Assembly: GCA_013112585.1 (NCBI GenBank)
Contig: JABFGH010000010.1
Coordinates: 113,871 to 177,870 of the forward strand
From: Ignavibacteriota bacterium
GTDB taxonomy: Bacteria; Bacteroidota; Ignavibacteria; Ignavibacteriales; Melioribacteraceae
Direction: 5' to 3'
DNA: 64,000 bases
The notes beneath the pieces are model-generated. The model ran no database searches, was not told where the DNA came from, and saw nothing but the letters and a program-made list of their open reading frames with translations. The stretch's first letter is position 1, and each line of letters opens with the position of its first letter. A program made the position numbers and the translations under genes. Shown piece after piece: positions 36,949-45,554 of this stretch.

Positions 36949-38421
36949 ATGTTATCTATGCAGAAGAATCTCACTAATGTTTTTTATTCTATACTCAGTT
37001 TACCCGCAACTGCAATGGGGTTCGCTCTATCTATTCAAATTGCTGCACTTAGCTGGTTATTAAGCACGCAGTACGGACTCGAAATTCATGATGTTGGCTT
37101 AGTATGGGCAGCCGGTCCAATTGCCGGAATATTGGGTCAGGTTATAATTGGTCTTATTAGCGACAAGGTATGGTTTTGGAACGGAAGACGACGTCCATTT
37201 ATTTTTATTGGCGGATTTTTAGCTGCGCTTATGCTGCTTGCACTCCCCAACATTGGTGTTATTACTACTGCACTTGGTTTTGATGGAATTCTTGGGGTTG
37301 CAATTGTTGTGGCATTAACATTAGACCTGGCAATAAATATCAGCTTCAACCCTACACGATCAATAATTGCAGATGTTACTCCGGAAGGTGTTGAGCGAAC
37401 TAAGGGTTACGCATGGATGCAGACAATATCCGGCACATTTGGTGTAGGGGCTTATGTTATTGGAGCAGTTTGGGATAATTATATTTTAATTTACACCGGT
37501 GTTGTACTTGTTCTTATACTTTCAGTAGTTCCAACATTTTTTATTGAAGAGCCAAGAGAGCTTAAAAAATCGGAAGAGGAAGAAGGTGATGAGACAGGCG
37601 ATAATTCTTCCTTCATCGAAATACTGAATAATATTCGTCCTCTTTGGGGATTTTTAATTTATGCAGTTTATGCAATCACTGCCCGCATATTTAATTATGA
37701 AACTGATCATTATTATATCGAACTTCTCTGCCTTGCTATAACATTGTTCTTCATTATAAGAGTGATGATGCAGACAACGGACGGACTAAGCAAAAAGCAG
37801 CGGGGCATTGTTGGATTCAAAAAAGTATTGGCGGCACATTCATTTACCTGGCTTGGTATTCAGACTATGTTCGTTTACATGTTTGCTTACGTTCAGTATA
37901 AAGTTTACGGCTACTCAACAGGTGATGTTATTGATGCTGACATACAAGTTGAAATGGGAAAAGTAGTTTCAATAAGTTTTTTAATATTGAATGCAGTCGG
38001 TGCGATTCTTCCCGCGTTTGTTCTTGAACCGATCACAAGAAAAATAGGCAGGGTAAAAACGCATGCCGCCTGTATTAGCATAATGGCAATAGGCTATGCA
38101 GGAATGTTATTCTTCGGGTTTACACCGGTAATGATTTATATTTTAATGGGAGTGCTTGGAGTAGGCTGGGCTGCAACTATAAGCCTGCCGTTTGCAATTA
38201 TGTCTCAAAAAGTAGATCAATCCCAAATGGGATTATTTATGGGACTCTTTAACCTGGCTGTTGTTCTTCCGCAGTTGGTTGCAAGTTTTGGTGTAGGACA
38301 GGCAGTAAGCGATGCTTCGGACAAAAGCCTTATATTCATTATCAGCGCTGTTACATTGGCGGTATCTGCAATTCTCTGGTTTATGGTTAAAGAGGATCAG
38401 CAGCCGGAAGAAATTAATTAA
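36949..38421 (+). CDS. MFS transporter, SLC45/sucrose-maltose symporter type
   Basis: This 490-residue protein has 12 predicted membrane helices. The first loop contains GLISDKVWFWNGRRRPFIFI, and the early helix ATAMGFALSIQIAALSWLLS matches the glycoside cation-symporter branch. A charged central loop (EEEEGDETGDN) separates the two halves. It lies 29 bases after the GH13 gene and before a good terminator, so the two form an operon for uptake of α-glucoside products. A second protein of the same kind is at 47519-49030. Confidence 0.88.
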   Translation: MLSMQKNLTNVFYSILSLPATAMGFALSIQIAALSWLLSTQYGLEIHDVGLVWAAGPIAGILGQVIIGLISDKVWFWNGRRRPFIFIGGFLAALMLLALPNIGVITTALGFDGILGVAIVVALTLDLAINISFNPTRSIIADVTPEGVERTKGYAWMQTISGTFGVGAYVIGAVWDNYILIYTGVVLVLILSVVPTFFIEEPRELKKSEEEEGDETGDNSSFIEILNNIRPLWGFLIYAVYAITARIFNYETDHYYIELLCLAITLFFIIRVMMQTTDGLSKKQRGIVGFKKVLAAHSFTWLGIQTMFVYMFAYVQYKVYGYSTGDVIDADIQVEMGKVVSISFLILNAVGAILPAFVLEPITRKIGRVKTHAACISIMAIGYAGMLFFGFTPVMIYILMGVLGVGWAATISLPFAIMSQKVDQSQMGLFMGLFNLAVVLPQLVASFGVGQAVSDASDKSLIFIISAVTLAVSAILWFMVKEDQQPEEIN

Positions 38422-38450
38422 AATTGATTAGAAAAGATTATCATTTAAGT

Positions 38451-38490
38451 AACTCAGTCTTTAATGTATATAGGCTGAGTTATTTTTTTA
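38451..38490 (+). terminator. Rho-independent terminator after the GH13-MFS operon
   Basis: aactcag (38451-38457) pairs with ctgagtt (38475-38481), followed by attttttta. It lies 30 bases behind the MFS stop. Confidence 0.8.
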
Positions 38491-38616
38491 CCCCGACAAA
38501 CTAATTCTTTCATATAATTACCCATCTTATTATGTAGTACAATTATTAAATAAACTCATACAACTATTAAATCTAATTTGTAAATTAATGCTATAAAATA
38601 AAGGAATTTACGGAAT

Positions 38617-39468
38617 ATGAAATACATTTTGAAAACAATATTATTAACAGTTTTTCTAAGCAGCGCAGCAGTTAATGCTCAAACAGATAAATCGCAGGAA
38701 GATGACTTTCCGATTGAATACTATAAAATGGAAGGCGAATTAACGGATAAAGATTTATTCAAGAGTGAATTTGGAAGATATGACGGATTTGAATTGCCGC
38801 TTAACAAAGATGAACAAGCATATTTTTTTGTTTACTCAAAGGAATTTAGCCCGGCTCTGATTTTAGTCTCACCGGAAGGAAAAATTTTTCAGCAGTCAAA
38901 AATTGAAGGGGGAGAGTTTTCTGTAATTCGTGCTGCTGTTCCGCAAACGGGCAATTGGTACATATATGTTGTGGGTAATGCCGATGATACAGGCAAATAT
39001 TATTTCCATTACGGCTTTGCCGCTGATTATGCAATTGAACTAAAAAAGAATTCTGATTTCTGTACCAAACTTAATTATCTCGTGGCACATTCAAAGGCAA
39101 ACTTTGTTTTTATTGAAAATCCAAATAAAAAAATTGAACTGCCGATGTTTGATAAAGCTGAAAATGCTGATATAAGTGACGCTGATGCATCATACAAAAC
39201 TGTATTGTACGATGGTGATAGTTTTAATCGTGCAATAAAAATATTTACAGATTTTAATAAAAAGATTAAACTTTGTTTAGGTGAAGCTTGGAACACAAAA
39301 TTAAACGATTTTACTAAAGTGGGGGATCACCGTGAACAATCGGTTGAATACACTATTGTTACTGAAGATCATACAAAAATGATACAATTAATTTTAGCTG
39401 ATTTTAGAAACACGGAAGAAAGATTTTACAACGACTATGCAGTAGTTATAGTAATAAACAGTATTTAA
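38617..39468 (+). CDS. Exported protein of unknown function
   Basis: This 283-residue protein has a signal peptide (MKYILKTILLTVFLSSAAVNAQ). Residues about 30-130 are β-rich and resemble a pre-peptidase C-terminal-like domain, with FELPLNKDEQAYFFVYSKE and RAAVPQTGNWYIYVVGNADD; that is a weak match. The C-terminal half has no recognised motif. An aaaggaatt ribosome site precedes the ATG. It is followed after 23 bases by an OmpA-family gene, so both may be periplasmic or surface partners. Confidence 0.75.
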   Translation: MKYILKTILLTVFLSSAAVNAQTDKSQEDDFPIEYYKMEGELTDKDLFKSEFGRYDGFELPLNKDEQAYFFVYSKEFSPALILVSPEGKIFQQSKIEGGEFSVIRAAVPQTGNWYIYVVGNADDTGKYYFHYGFAADYAIELKKNSDFCTKLNYLVAHSKANFVFIENPNKKIELPMFDKAENADISDADASYKTVLYDGDSFNRAIKIFTDFNKKIKLCLGEAWNTKLNDFTKVGDHREQSVEYTIVTEDHTKMIQLILADFRNTEERFYNDYAVVIVINSI

Positions 39469-39491
39469 ATTTATTAACAGTTGGGCATAAA

Positions 39492-40916
39492 ATGAAAAAC
39501 AAATTAAAAATAATCTCAATTTTATTTTTACTCCCCTTTATATTCAGCACAATTATCAATGCTCAAAACAAGAGAGATGTAGTTTTTAAAAAAGTTGATG
39601 AGATAAAAAGAAAAGCTGAGATAAATGGTGCTGCAATTCTTTCTCCTATTAGTTACGAAAAAGCTGCGGAGTTTTACAGCGATGCGGAGGAGTTATTTGT
39701 TAAAGGAATAACCGGCGGTAGTTTGGAGGCAAAAATTAATGCGGCGGCTGATCATTTTCAAAAAGCCTTTAATTTTTCTGAGGCGGGTAAATTAAAATTA
39801 AATGAAGGAATTGAAGCAAGAAATAATGCGGTTAACACTGAAGCTGCCACCCATGCTTCAAATATATGGTATAAAGCGGAGAAAAAATTTAATGATGCTG
39901 CAGAGCAGTTAGAACTTGGCAATATTGAAGATGCGGTCGAACAATCGCGTGAAGCAGCTAACCTTTACAGGCAGGCTGAATTGATTTCTCTTAAAACAAA
40001 TTATTTAGAAGATACCTACATGCTAATTGAAAAAGCTGAAAGAATGGATGCAGATGAATACTCACCGCGGACATTAAAAAAAGCAAAAAGCTTAGCCGAG
40101 TTTGCCGAAAAAGAGATAAGCCTAAATCGTTATGATTCCAAACGCGCAAAGGAACTTTCCCTTGAAGCGCTTTATGAAGCAAACCATGCAATATTTTTGA
40201 CCAACTTAATTAAGCGAATAAAAAAAGATAATGTTACAATAGAAGAATTACTGCTTGAAATTGAAGAACCCTTTAACGCCATTGGAGGAGCATTAAATAC
40301 AAAAGCCAATATCAGCAAAGGTTATCAGTATGTTAAAACTCAATTACTTAATAGAATAGATAGCCTTAAAAAAAATGTAAGCGATTTGCAGAATGAGAAT
40401 ACATTGCTCGTACGAAAAATAAATTTACTTGATAGTGAAGTTGGAGTTGAAGAAGCTAAACCTAACAGCCTGAGAAGCAAAATTGCAACTGAAAGCAGCA
40501 TACGTGAAAATTACTTTGAAGTACAAAAATTATTTAAGCAAAGTGAAGCCGAAGTTTTTAAGGAAGGTAATGTAATAACTCTGCGTTTGGTGGGTTTGCT
40601 TTTTGATCCTTCATCAAGTGAATTAAAAGATTTTCATTTTGTGCTGCTTAAAAAAGTTATTGAAGCCATTAAAAAATTCCCCGATGCAAAAGTTAGAGTT
40701 GAAGGACACACCGACAGCAGCGGAGACAGCATAATGAATTTACGTCTCTCTGAAGAACGTGCATATTCTGTGATGAATTACATTAAAACTAATGCAAAGT
40801 TTAAGATCAAAAAGCTCACCGCATCGGGTTACGGTGAAACAAACCCAATTGCATCCAACGGCACAAGAGCAGGGAGGGCAATGAATAAAAGGATTGATGT
40901 GGTTATAATGCCGTGA
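39492..40916 (+). CDS. OmpA-family outer-membrane/peptidoglycan-linking protein
   Basis: This 474-residue protein has a signal peptide ending near INAQ. A long helical region (about 30-330) with alanine/glutamate-rich repeats such as KAAEFYSDAEELFVKG may form a coiled coil. The C-terminal OmpA domain (about 350-474) has VRVEGHTDSSGDSIMNLRLS and ASGYGETNPIASNGTRAGRA, with the residues that bind diaminopimelate. It probably spans from the outer membrane to the cell wall. It follows the exported protein at 38617 and ends just before the accessory island. Confidence 0.88.
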   Translation: MKNKLKIISILFLLPFIFSTIINAQNKRDVVFKKVDEIKRKAEINGAAILSPISYEKAAEFYSDAEELFVKGITGGSLEAKINAAADHFQKAFNFSEAGKLKLNEGIEARNNAVNTEAATHASNIWYKAEKKFNDAAEQLELGNIEDAVEQSREAANLYRQAELISLKTNYLEDTYMLIEKAERMDADEYSPRTLKKAKSLAEFAEKEISLNRYDSKRAKELSLEALYEANHAIFLTNLIKRIKKDNVTIEELLLEIEEPFNAIGGALNTKANISKGYQYVKTQLLNRIDSLKKNVSDLQNENTLLVRKINLLDSEVGVEEAKPNSLRSKIATESSIRENYFEVQKLFKQSEAEVFKEGNVITLRLVGLLFDPSSSELKDFHFVLLKKVIEAIKKFPDAKVRVEGHTDSSGDSIMNLRLSEERAYSVMNYIKTNAKFKIKKLTASGYGETNPIASNGTRAGRAMNKRIDVVIMP

Positions 40917-40923
40917 AATTCAA

Positions 40924-40965
40924 GATCACATCTTCGCTTTTGAAGATGGGGTCTTTGGAAAGATT
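40924..40965. repeat. 42-bp palindromic repeat, left copy
   Basis: The unit catcttcgcttttgaagatg followed by gggtctttggaaagatt recurs at 42536-42577 in the same orientation. Its arms agatcacatctt/aagatggggtctt make a terminator-like hairpin just after the OmpA-family gene. The two copies bracket a 1.6-kb segment with two broken genes. Confidence 0.8.
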
Positions 40966-40998
40966 AGTGATAAAAATTTTAAGCGCTTAGAACTTCAA

Positions 40999-41685
40999 CT
41001 AGTTTTCAATCAATTGAATGCTTGAGGCAATACTAAAAAAAATATTTTCACATATTTGAGATTTAGGCACTCCATATTCATCAGCACACTTTTCAAGAGG
41101 ACCACCATAAAATGTAAGAACCACGTTATTATCAAATACTAAAACAGTTAAATAATACTCAATATAACCAGCATAACCCCCCTCTTCACAAGTATAAACT
41201 CTTCTTCTTGAAGAACCGCGTAATCCTTTCAAATTAAATCCTTCAAAATAAAATGCGCTTGTACCTTGTTCTCCTCCAATATTAATCCACTTGCTAGGAT
41301 TATTATTGTCCCTAATGAAATTGTGCTCCTTAACAATATCAATAAAATTCATACCGCTCTTGTAAATAGTTATGACTTGATAATATTCTGTATCGTCAAC
41401 ATAATTTTTATAACCAAGCTGAATTCTGTTATCTATCTATTCATCTTTCAATCTTAATGTCTTTGGATATTTAAGGCGTAACCTTAAATTTATTGATTCA
41501 AAGTTTTGCCAAATAATTGAATCTCTTGTGATACATGAATCTATATATTGTAATGTGAATGGGGAATTCTCTCTATTTATATAACTGAAGGATAAACCTA
41601 AATCTTCATTCGTATAGTTTTTATTTTGGCAAATTATTGTTGAAGTGAGTAATACAAATATTACGATGGTGTTTGAGTAATTCAT
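40999..41685 (-). pseudogene. Exported protein gene interrupted by an in-frame TAG
   Basis: From ATG at 41685 the frame gives a signal peptide (MNYSNTIVIFVLLTSTIICQ) and 82 residues up to TAG at 41437-41439. The same frame then stays open to 40999: IDNRIQLGYKNYVDDTEYYQ continues without a break into MNFIDIVKEHNFIRD and on to SSIQLIEN. The downstream part has no signal peptide of its own. Read together it is a 227-residue exported protein of unknown function with one nonsense codon. A single base change would restore it. The C-terminal part has three Cys and a glycine-rich centre. Confidence 0.7.
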
Positions 41686-41800
41686 TTATTTTCCTCCTCA
41701 TAAAATAATCAAATAAAAAAATGGAAAAATCTTTCTAAATGATTTTTCTAACAAAACTATCTTGAAGACTAAAAATTCATATTGTTATTATCACTCGAGG

Positions 41801-42094
41801 TTATTGGTTATAAACTGTATTTAAAACTGCAGCCGGATATTTAGCAGCCACATTCAATAAAACTTTAGCCGGACCCTCCGGTTTTCTTCTTCCTTGTTCC
41901 CAATTTTGTAGTGTTGAAATGCTAATACCGAGAAGCTTTGCAAATTTAGTTTGTGATAGACCCAATACTTCCCGAATTTGTTTTGGGTCTGGATTATCAA
42001 AATTAAATTCTCTACCAGGCTTTCGTTTTCCTTTAAGAATTTTACCACCTTGTTTTATGCTTTCTTTTAATTCTTCAAAAAGTTCATCTCTCAT
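41801..42094 (-). CDS. higA: XRE-family HigA-like antitoxin
   Basis: This 97-residue protein has an N-terminal extension and a central helix-turn-helix, IREVLGLSQTKFAKLLGISI followed by STLQNWEQGRRKPEG, the standard C-terminal domain of HigA-type antitoxins. Its ATG overlaps the toxin stop as ATGA, so expression is coupled. The toxin before it is broken by a stop codon, leaving the antitoxin apparently intact. It probably still represses its own promoter upstream of 42408. Confidence 0.88.
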   Translation of the reverse strand: MRDELFEELKESIKQGGKILKGKRKPGREFNFDNPDPKQIREVLGLSQTKFAKLLGISISTLQNWEQGRRKPEGPAKVLLNVAAKYPAAVLNTVYNQ

Positions 42095-42408
42095 TGTAAT
42101 TCCTTTTCTACTAATGATCTTAATATTTTTAATTGAGCAGATGTTAAATTGTCTTGTACATTTTTTGGATAAATCAAAAGCATCATTATTATTCCTTTTT
42201 TATTTATCCAGTAATAAATTATTCTAATACCACCGCTTTTTCCTCTTCCAGAAACTCCCATCCTAATTTTTCTCAATCCACCACTGGCTCTTATAATTTA
42301 TCCTTTTTCGGGATTAAGAATTAATTCATTTTGTAGATTACGATATTCCTCATCTGTTAGTAAAGAATTTATCTTTTTAGTAAAGATTGTAGTTTCAATA
42401 ATCTTCAT
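42091..42408 (-). pseudogene. higB: HigB/RelE-like toxin gene with in-frame stop
   Basis: ATG at 42408 starts MKIIETTIFTKKINSLLTDE; codon 37 is TAA (42298-42300) right after NPEKG, and the same frame then continues IIRASGGLRKIRMGVSGRGK and IRIIYYWINKKG to the end at 42091. Intact HigB relatives read through this point (NPEKGD-I-x-G-GGLRKIR), so the gap is one codon. The usual RelE-type basic residues (RKIR, GRGKSGG) are still present after the stop. The likely result is an inactive toxin beside a working antitoxin. Sequencing error is possible but would need a codon-level change. Confidence 0.8.
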
Positions 42409-42535
42409 GACGTTAATATACGCCAATGGCAGATAGATGTCAATTTATAAATATTACGTTTAGTGGGCGTTTCAGCGAAGTAAATAGTAGCTCGTATTTC
42501 AGTGTGGAGATATTATTGTCAGTTCTTCAAAAAAA

Positions 42536-42577
42536 GATCCCATCTCCGCTTTTGAAGATGGGATCTTTGGAAAGATT
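42536..42577. repeat. 42-bp palindromic repeat, right copy (in intergenic region 42409-42887)
   Basis: This is nearly identical to 40924-40965. Here the arms gatcccatct and agatgggatc pair exactly. A diverged relative lies at 42640-42675 (gaagatgtcgtctc...gatgacatctt). The rest of the 480-base gap 42409-42887 shows no gene or other feature I can support. Confidence 0.8.
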
Positions 42578-42887
42578 GGGGGAAAAATTATTCAACAGCT
42601 TACATTCACTTTGAAACAACCCATTCAAAAAAATAGATTTCCGAAGATGTCGTCTCTTCTAGTGATGACATCTTAATCCAAACTATCAGATTTACTTCAA
42701 GTCTTTATCCGGCAGCAACTGTTTGAAATTTCTAATTGTTAGTATACAGAGTTTCTTCTGTTCCAATCTGTATATTATCCTATATTAACCTTCAAACAAT
42801 TCACGGATATCAACTCTGTTAAATTCCGGAACAATTCAACCTCTTTCTGAATCACTTTTAAATGATTCAATTTTGTTAAAAATACAT

Positions 42888-42986
42888 TCAATTAAATTTT
42901 AGGCGGCTGAAAAGGTTTTCCTTTGCTATGAATTCATAAATTTCTTCCAGCCTTTCCGCAGCTAATGGCGACCAATAAATCTTCAT
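42888..42986 (-). pseudogene. Truncated ParE-like toxin remnant
   Basis: ATG at 42986, just after the Phd-like antitoxin, gives MKIYWSPLAAERLEEIYEFI and then AKENLFSRLKFN and a stop: 32 residues, where ParE toxins have about 95. The first 24 residues are typical of the ParE/RelE N-terminal helix; the rest of the toxin is gone, and no other frame downstream continues it. This is a deletion remnant. Confidence 0.75.
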
Positions 42987-42988
42987 TA

Positions 42989-43264
42989 TTATAATCTTTT
43001 AGCAAACTGCTTTTTTACATCTTTGTGGGGAATTACCGTTTCCTTGCCTATCTGTGATTCAGCTAATTTAACATCTTCCAAAACTTCAAGTTTATCAATC
43101 ATTTGCTGGTATTCAGAAACATCCAATAAAATTGCGGAGCTTTTACCATTTTGAGTTATGATTAACGGTCGCTTAGTTTTTCTAACTTGCTCAAAATAAA
43201 AGGCTACTTTGGAACGAAATTTAGAAAGGGGTTGAATATCCTGATCGAATTGTATTTTGTGCAT
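42989..43264 (-). CDS. Phd/YefM-family antitoxin
   Basis: This 91-residue protein shows the Phd/YefM DNA-binding N-terminus: DIQPLSKFRSKVAFYFEQV, then KTKRPLIITQNGKSSAILLD and VSEYQQMIDKLEVLEDV. The C-terminal tail, which normally wraps the toxin, is present. Its toxin partner downstream is reduced to 32 residues, so it may act as an orphan regulator or as protection against related toxins. A palindrome-like promoter region lies before 43264; no operator was defined. Confidence 0.88.
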   Translation of the reverse strand: MHKIQFDQDIQPLSKFRSKVAFYFEQVRKTKRPLIITQNGKSSAILLDVSEYQQMIDKLEVLEDVKLAESQIGKETVIPHKDVKKQFAKRL

Positions 43265-43391
43265 ATTTTACTCCAAATTTATTTAGTACATAAAAAAGTA
43301 CAAAATATTGCACGTGATAGCAATTCTTTAATTTTAGCTGGGTGGTTTTTATTACAATTTGTTTAGCGAGAAATCATTTCGTTCCATAGAA

Positions 43392-44013
43392 CTAACTTTC
43401 AGATTTTCTGATTAATAATCCTGTCGTTGATACCATTATCTTGAATTCTACAGAACTGTTTGAATTAATAAAAGATGCTGAGCCATATTCAGCGTCCAGC
43501 AATGGGGAAAGCAATGCAAATCTCTGCCGCAGATTCAAAAACTTTATTTTGTGAAAGCGAATAGTGTGTATGAACCTTGTGCCTCTCATCATCCAAATCA
43601 GAATAACGTCCTGATACACGATCGAGTTCATAAGAAGTATGCAGCCCAAATATATTTACAATTGGTTTCCATTTTAGAATATGTGCGTCAACATATAACT
43701 GATCACCGGCAAGAGTAAATACCTGTTTACTGCCATCAGGCATTATAAACTGAGCACTAAATTTTTGCTTAGCTATTGGTGTAATTATAACAGTCGCGGC
43801 TAGTTCTTCCTTGGTGAGGGCATGATATCCATAAATAGAAATACTAATAGTACCAAACAGAGCAGATAGCGAGATCAACAGTAGTGTCATAACCAAATTT
43901 CTGCTTGTTGCCATTATTTTTCTTTTTTTGCTGCTCCCTACTGTAAGGATAAGAAAAAACAGAGCGAGTAGGGCAAAGAAAACTGTAGGGATTATCAATA
44001 TATTTGAAGGCAT
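43392..44013 (-). pseudogene. Conserved membrane protein gene with a homopolymer frameshift
   Basis: ATG at 44013 starts MPSNILIIPTVFFALLALFF with two membrane helices, then LTKEELAATVIITPIAKQKF and FTLAGDQLYVDAHILKWKPI. After SLSQNKVF the protein-like sequence moves to another frame and continues LNLRQRFALLSPLLDAEYGS and VEFKIMVSTTGLLIRK to TAG at 43392. One T missing from a five-T run near 43545 explains this. As I recall, similar proteins are found in Gammaproteobacteria, so transfer is likely; function unknown. The attC-like site at 44045-44268 lies just upstream of its start. Confidence 0.7.
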
Positions 44014-44044
44014 TATTTGTGTACTCTCGTTTTTAATTAAAAAT

Positions 44045-44268
44045 GCTAACGGGGTTGCCGATAAGCGGCGCCCCAGAATAGGAAAGCCACTTTGAAAACA
44101 ACTGCCGATGAATTAGCAAACTGTGCTTAACTTTCATCGTAAGCACAGTCTGCAAATTAATTTGTTAGAAGAACAACCTTGAACAATTTAGCCGAAACGT
44201 AACGACTAATATTAAAAACTCCAAAATACCGAATGCGAATACGGCGTCCGCTTGATTAGCTTATATGC
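44045..44268 (-). other. attC-like recombination site 1
   Basis: On the minus strand, gcatataagctaatc and aagcggacgcc at one end face ggcgccgctt and cgttagc at the other. The inner boxes pair with one unpaired base (A in aagcggAcgcc), the extrahelical-base pattern of integron attC sites, and R-box-like gctaa/ttagc close the outside. The centre contains a second hairpin (actgtgctta/taagcacagt). The whole spans 224 bases, long for attC. It separates the lipoprotein gene from the next gene, which starts 31 bases beyond. Confidence 0.5.
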
Positions 44269-44273
44269 GATTA

Positions 44274-44762
44274 TTATTTAAGTACATCAGATATTGCTTG
44301 GGCTACATATTCAGCAAAATCGTAATCATCTTTGATGGTTGCATTTCTATCACCATTTTGAACTCGAATTCTAGCTAAAGATAAGCCGTTCAAATCTTCT
44401 ATTGAAACATCAACTGATTTGAAGCCCCAATAAACACGAACCGAATTTATTAATATCTTACCTTGAGCAGTTTCTCCAGATTTGTTAATATTAATTCCAA
44501 AATTATCATTTAGAAAATAACTTATATCATCTCTTAATTGTAAATCAGACGATGTACGACCGCCAGTAGTTATTTTAACTTCATGACTGCCTTCGTTATC
44601 AGATTTCCTTTCTATTTCCCCAGGTTCGTATTTAAAATCTATTTCCCAACTCTTGATTTCTTTGATTTTCTGCGGTTCATAAATAGTTGGTTTGATTGAT
44701 GCACAACTAAATGAGATAAGTAATAAACAAATAATCATTAAAATATTAGTTGTCAGTTTCAC
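44274..44762 (-). CDS. Lipoprotein of unknown function
   Basis: This 162-residue protein has a lipoprotein signal with Cys20 (LLLISFSCAS). It begins at GTG with a strong ribosome site (ggagg) six bases before. The mature part has no recognised motif; VRVYWGFKSVDVSIEDLNGL and FAEYVAQAISDVLK suggest an α/β fold. It starts 27 bases after the HEPN-like gene and may share its cassette. It stops next to attC-like site 1. Confidence 0.75.
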   Translation of the reverse strand: MKLTTNILMIICLLLISFSCASIKPTIYEPQKIKEIKSWEIDFKYEPGEIERKSDNEGSHEVKITTGGRTSSDLQLRDDISYFLNDNFGININKSGETAQGKILINSVRVYWGFKSVDVSIEDLNGLSLARIRVQNGDRNATIKDDYDFAEYVAQAISDVLK

Positions 44763-44789
44763 AGAAACCTCCGTCTATTATTTACAAAA

Positions 44790-45542
44790 TTAGAATATCC
44801 AACGTGTTTGCCAATTTAGAACATTCACAAAATTATATTCCGTGCTTGTTAAAAGGTTATGTTCTAAAATAGCATCTCCTTTATATTTAAAAACATATTT
44901 ATCAAGTATAACATTTTGAGCTTGATTTGCTTGAAAAAGAGGAGTATCCTTAAATAATTTTTCACGTATCTTCATTGGGGTAAATAGACTTTCATTAAAT
45001 TCTGTATCTGTTTGATAAAAAAAGTTTTTGAAATTATCAGACTCAATAAAGTCAGGCTTGGGGTGAACTAACTCATTTCTTATAGATTGAAGTTTCTCTA
45101 GATTATTCCAAAGTTTTTTATCTTCATCAATTGGACTTTCCGATAATAGTTTTAAGTCGAAACATTTATAAAGCTTATTAATTTTCTTAGTCAGTTTTTC
45201 ATTCTTAAATAGTTCCCCTCTCTTTTTTTTATCTGAATATTTAAGCTTGAACTCATTGATATTATTTTTGATCACATTATAATTTGGTAGAGAGTCGAAT
45301 TTATCAATTTGAAACCGGTCATAAAGTATATCGTAGATTTTTAGATTAACAAAAGCCTCGAGAGAAGATATACTAAAAATTACTGAACCAGCAAATTGAG
45401 TGAATTTTATATTCAACTTAACTATCTCTGGAATGTCTGTAGTTGAATTTAAATTCTTTTGATTTTGGAATTCTATCTCTTGATTAATAAAACCACGAGA
45501 CATTTCCATAAACATTCCAGAAATAACTAAATTCGTATTCAT
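44790..45542 (-). CDS. HEPN-like protein, possible ribonuclease
   Basis: The ATG at 45542 follows aggag, giving 250 residues; a longer frame would run into the attC-like site. The mostly helical protein has SISSLEAFVNLKIYDIL and, near residue 160, QSIRNELVHPKPDF. RNELVH fits the R-x4-6-H motif of HEPN domains, many of which are RNases in toxin-antitoxin or phage-defence systems. The rest is lysine-rich with no other motif. Whether it is active and what it targets is unknown. It opens right behind attC-like site 2 and is followed by a lipoprotein gene. Confidence 0.65.
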   Translation of the reverse strand: MNTNLVISGMFMEMSRGFINQEIEFQNQKNLNSTTDIPEIVKLNIKFTQFAGSVIFSISSLEAFVNLKIYDILYDRFQIDKFDSLPNYNVIKNNINEFKLKYSDKKKRGELFKNEKLTKKINKLYKCFDLKLLSESPIDEDKKLWNNLEKLQSIRNELVHPKPDFIESDNFKNFFYQTDTEFNESLFTPMKIREKLFKDTPLFQANQAQNVILDKYVFKYKGDAILEHNLLTSTEYNFVNVLNWQTRWIF

Positions 45543-45554
45543 TAGATCTCCTAA

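Noticed and set aside
6209..42408. Stop-codon reassignment as explanation for interrupted genes
   Set aside because: Interrupting codons are both TAA and TAG, while TAA, TAG and TGA end many intact genes in the window; frameshifts also occur. Decay or sequence error is simpler.
42426..42614. Short plus-strand frame opposite the accessory island
   Set aside because: It runs through the 42-bp palindromic repeat, has no ribosome site and no protein-like pattern.
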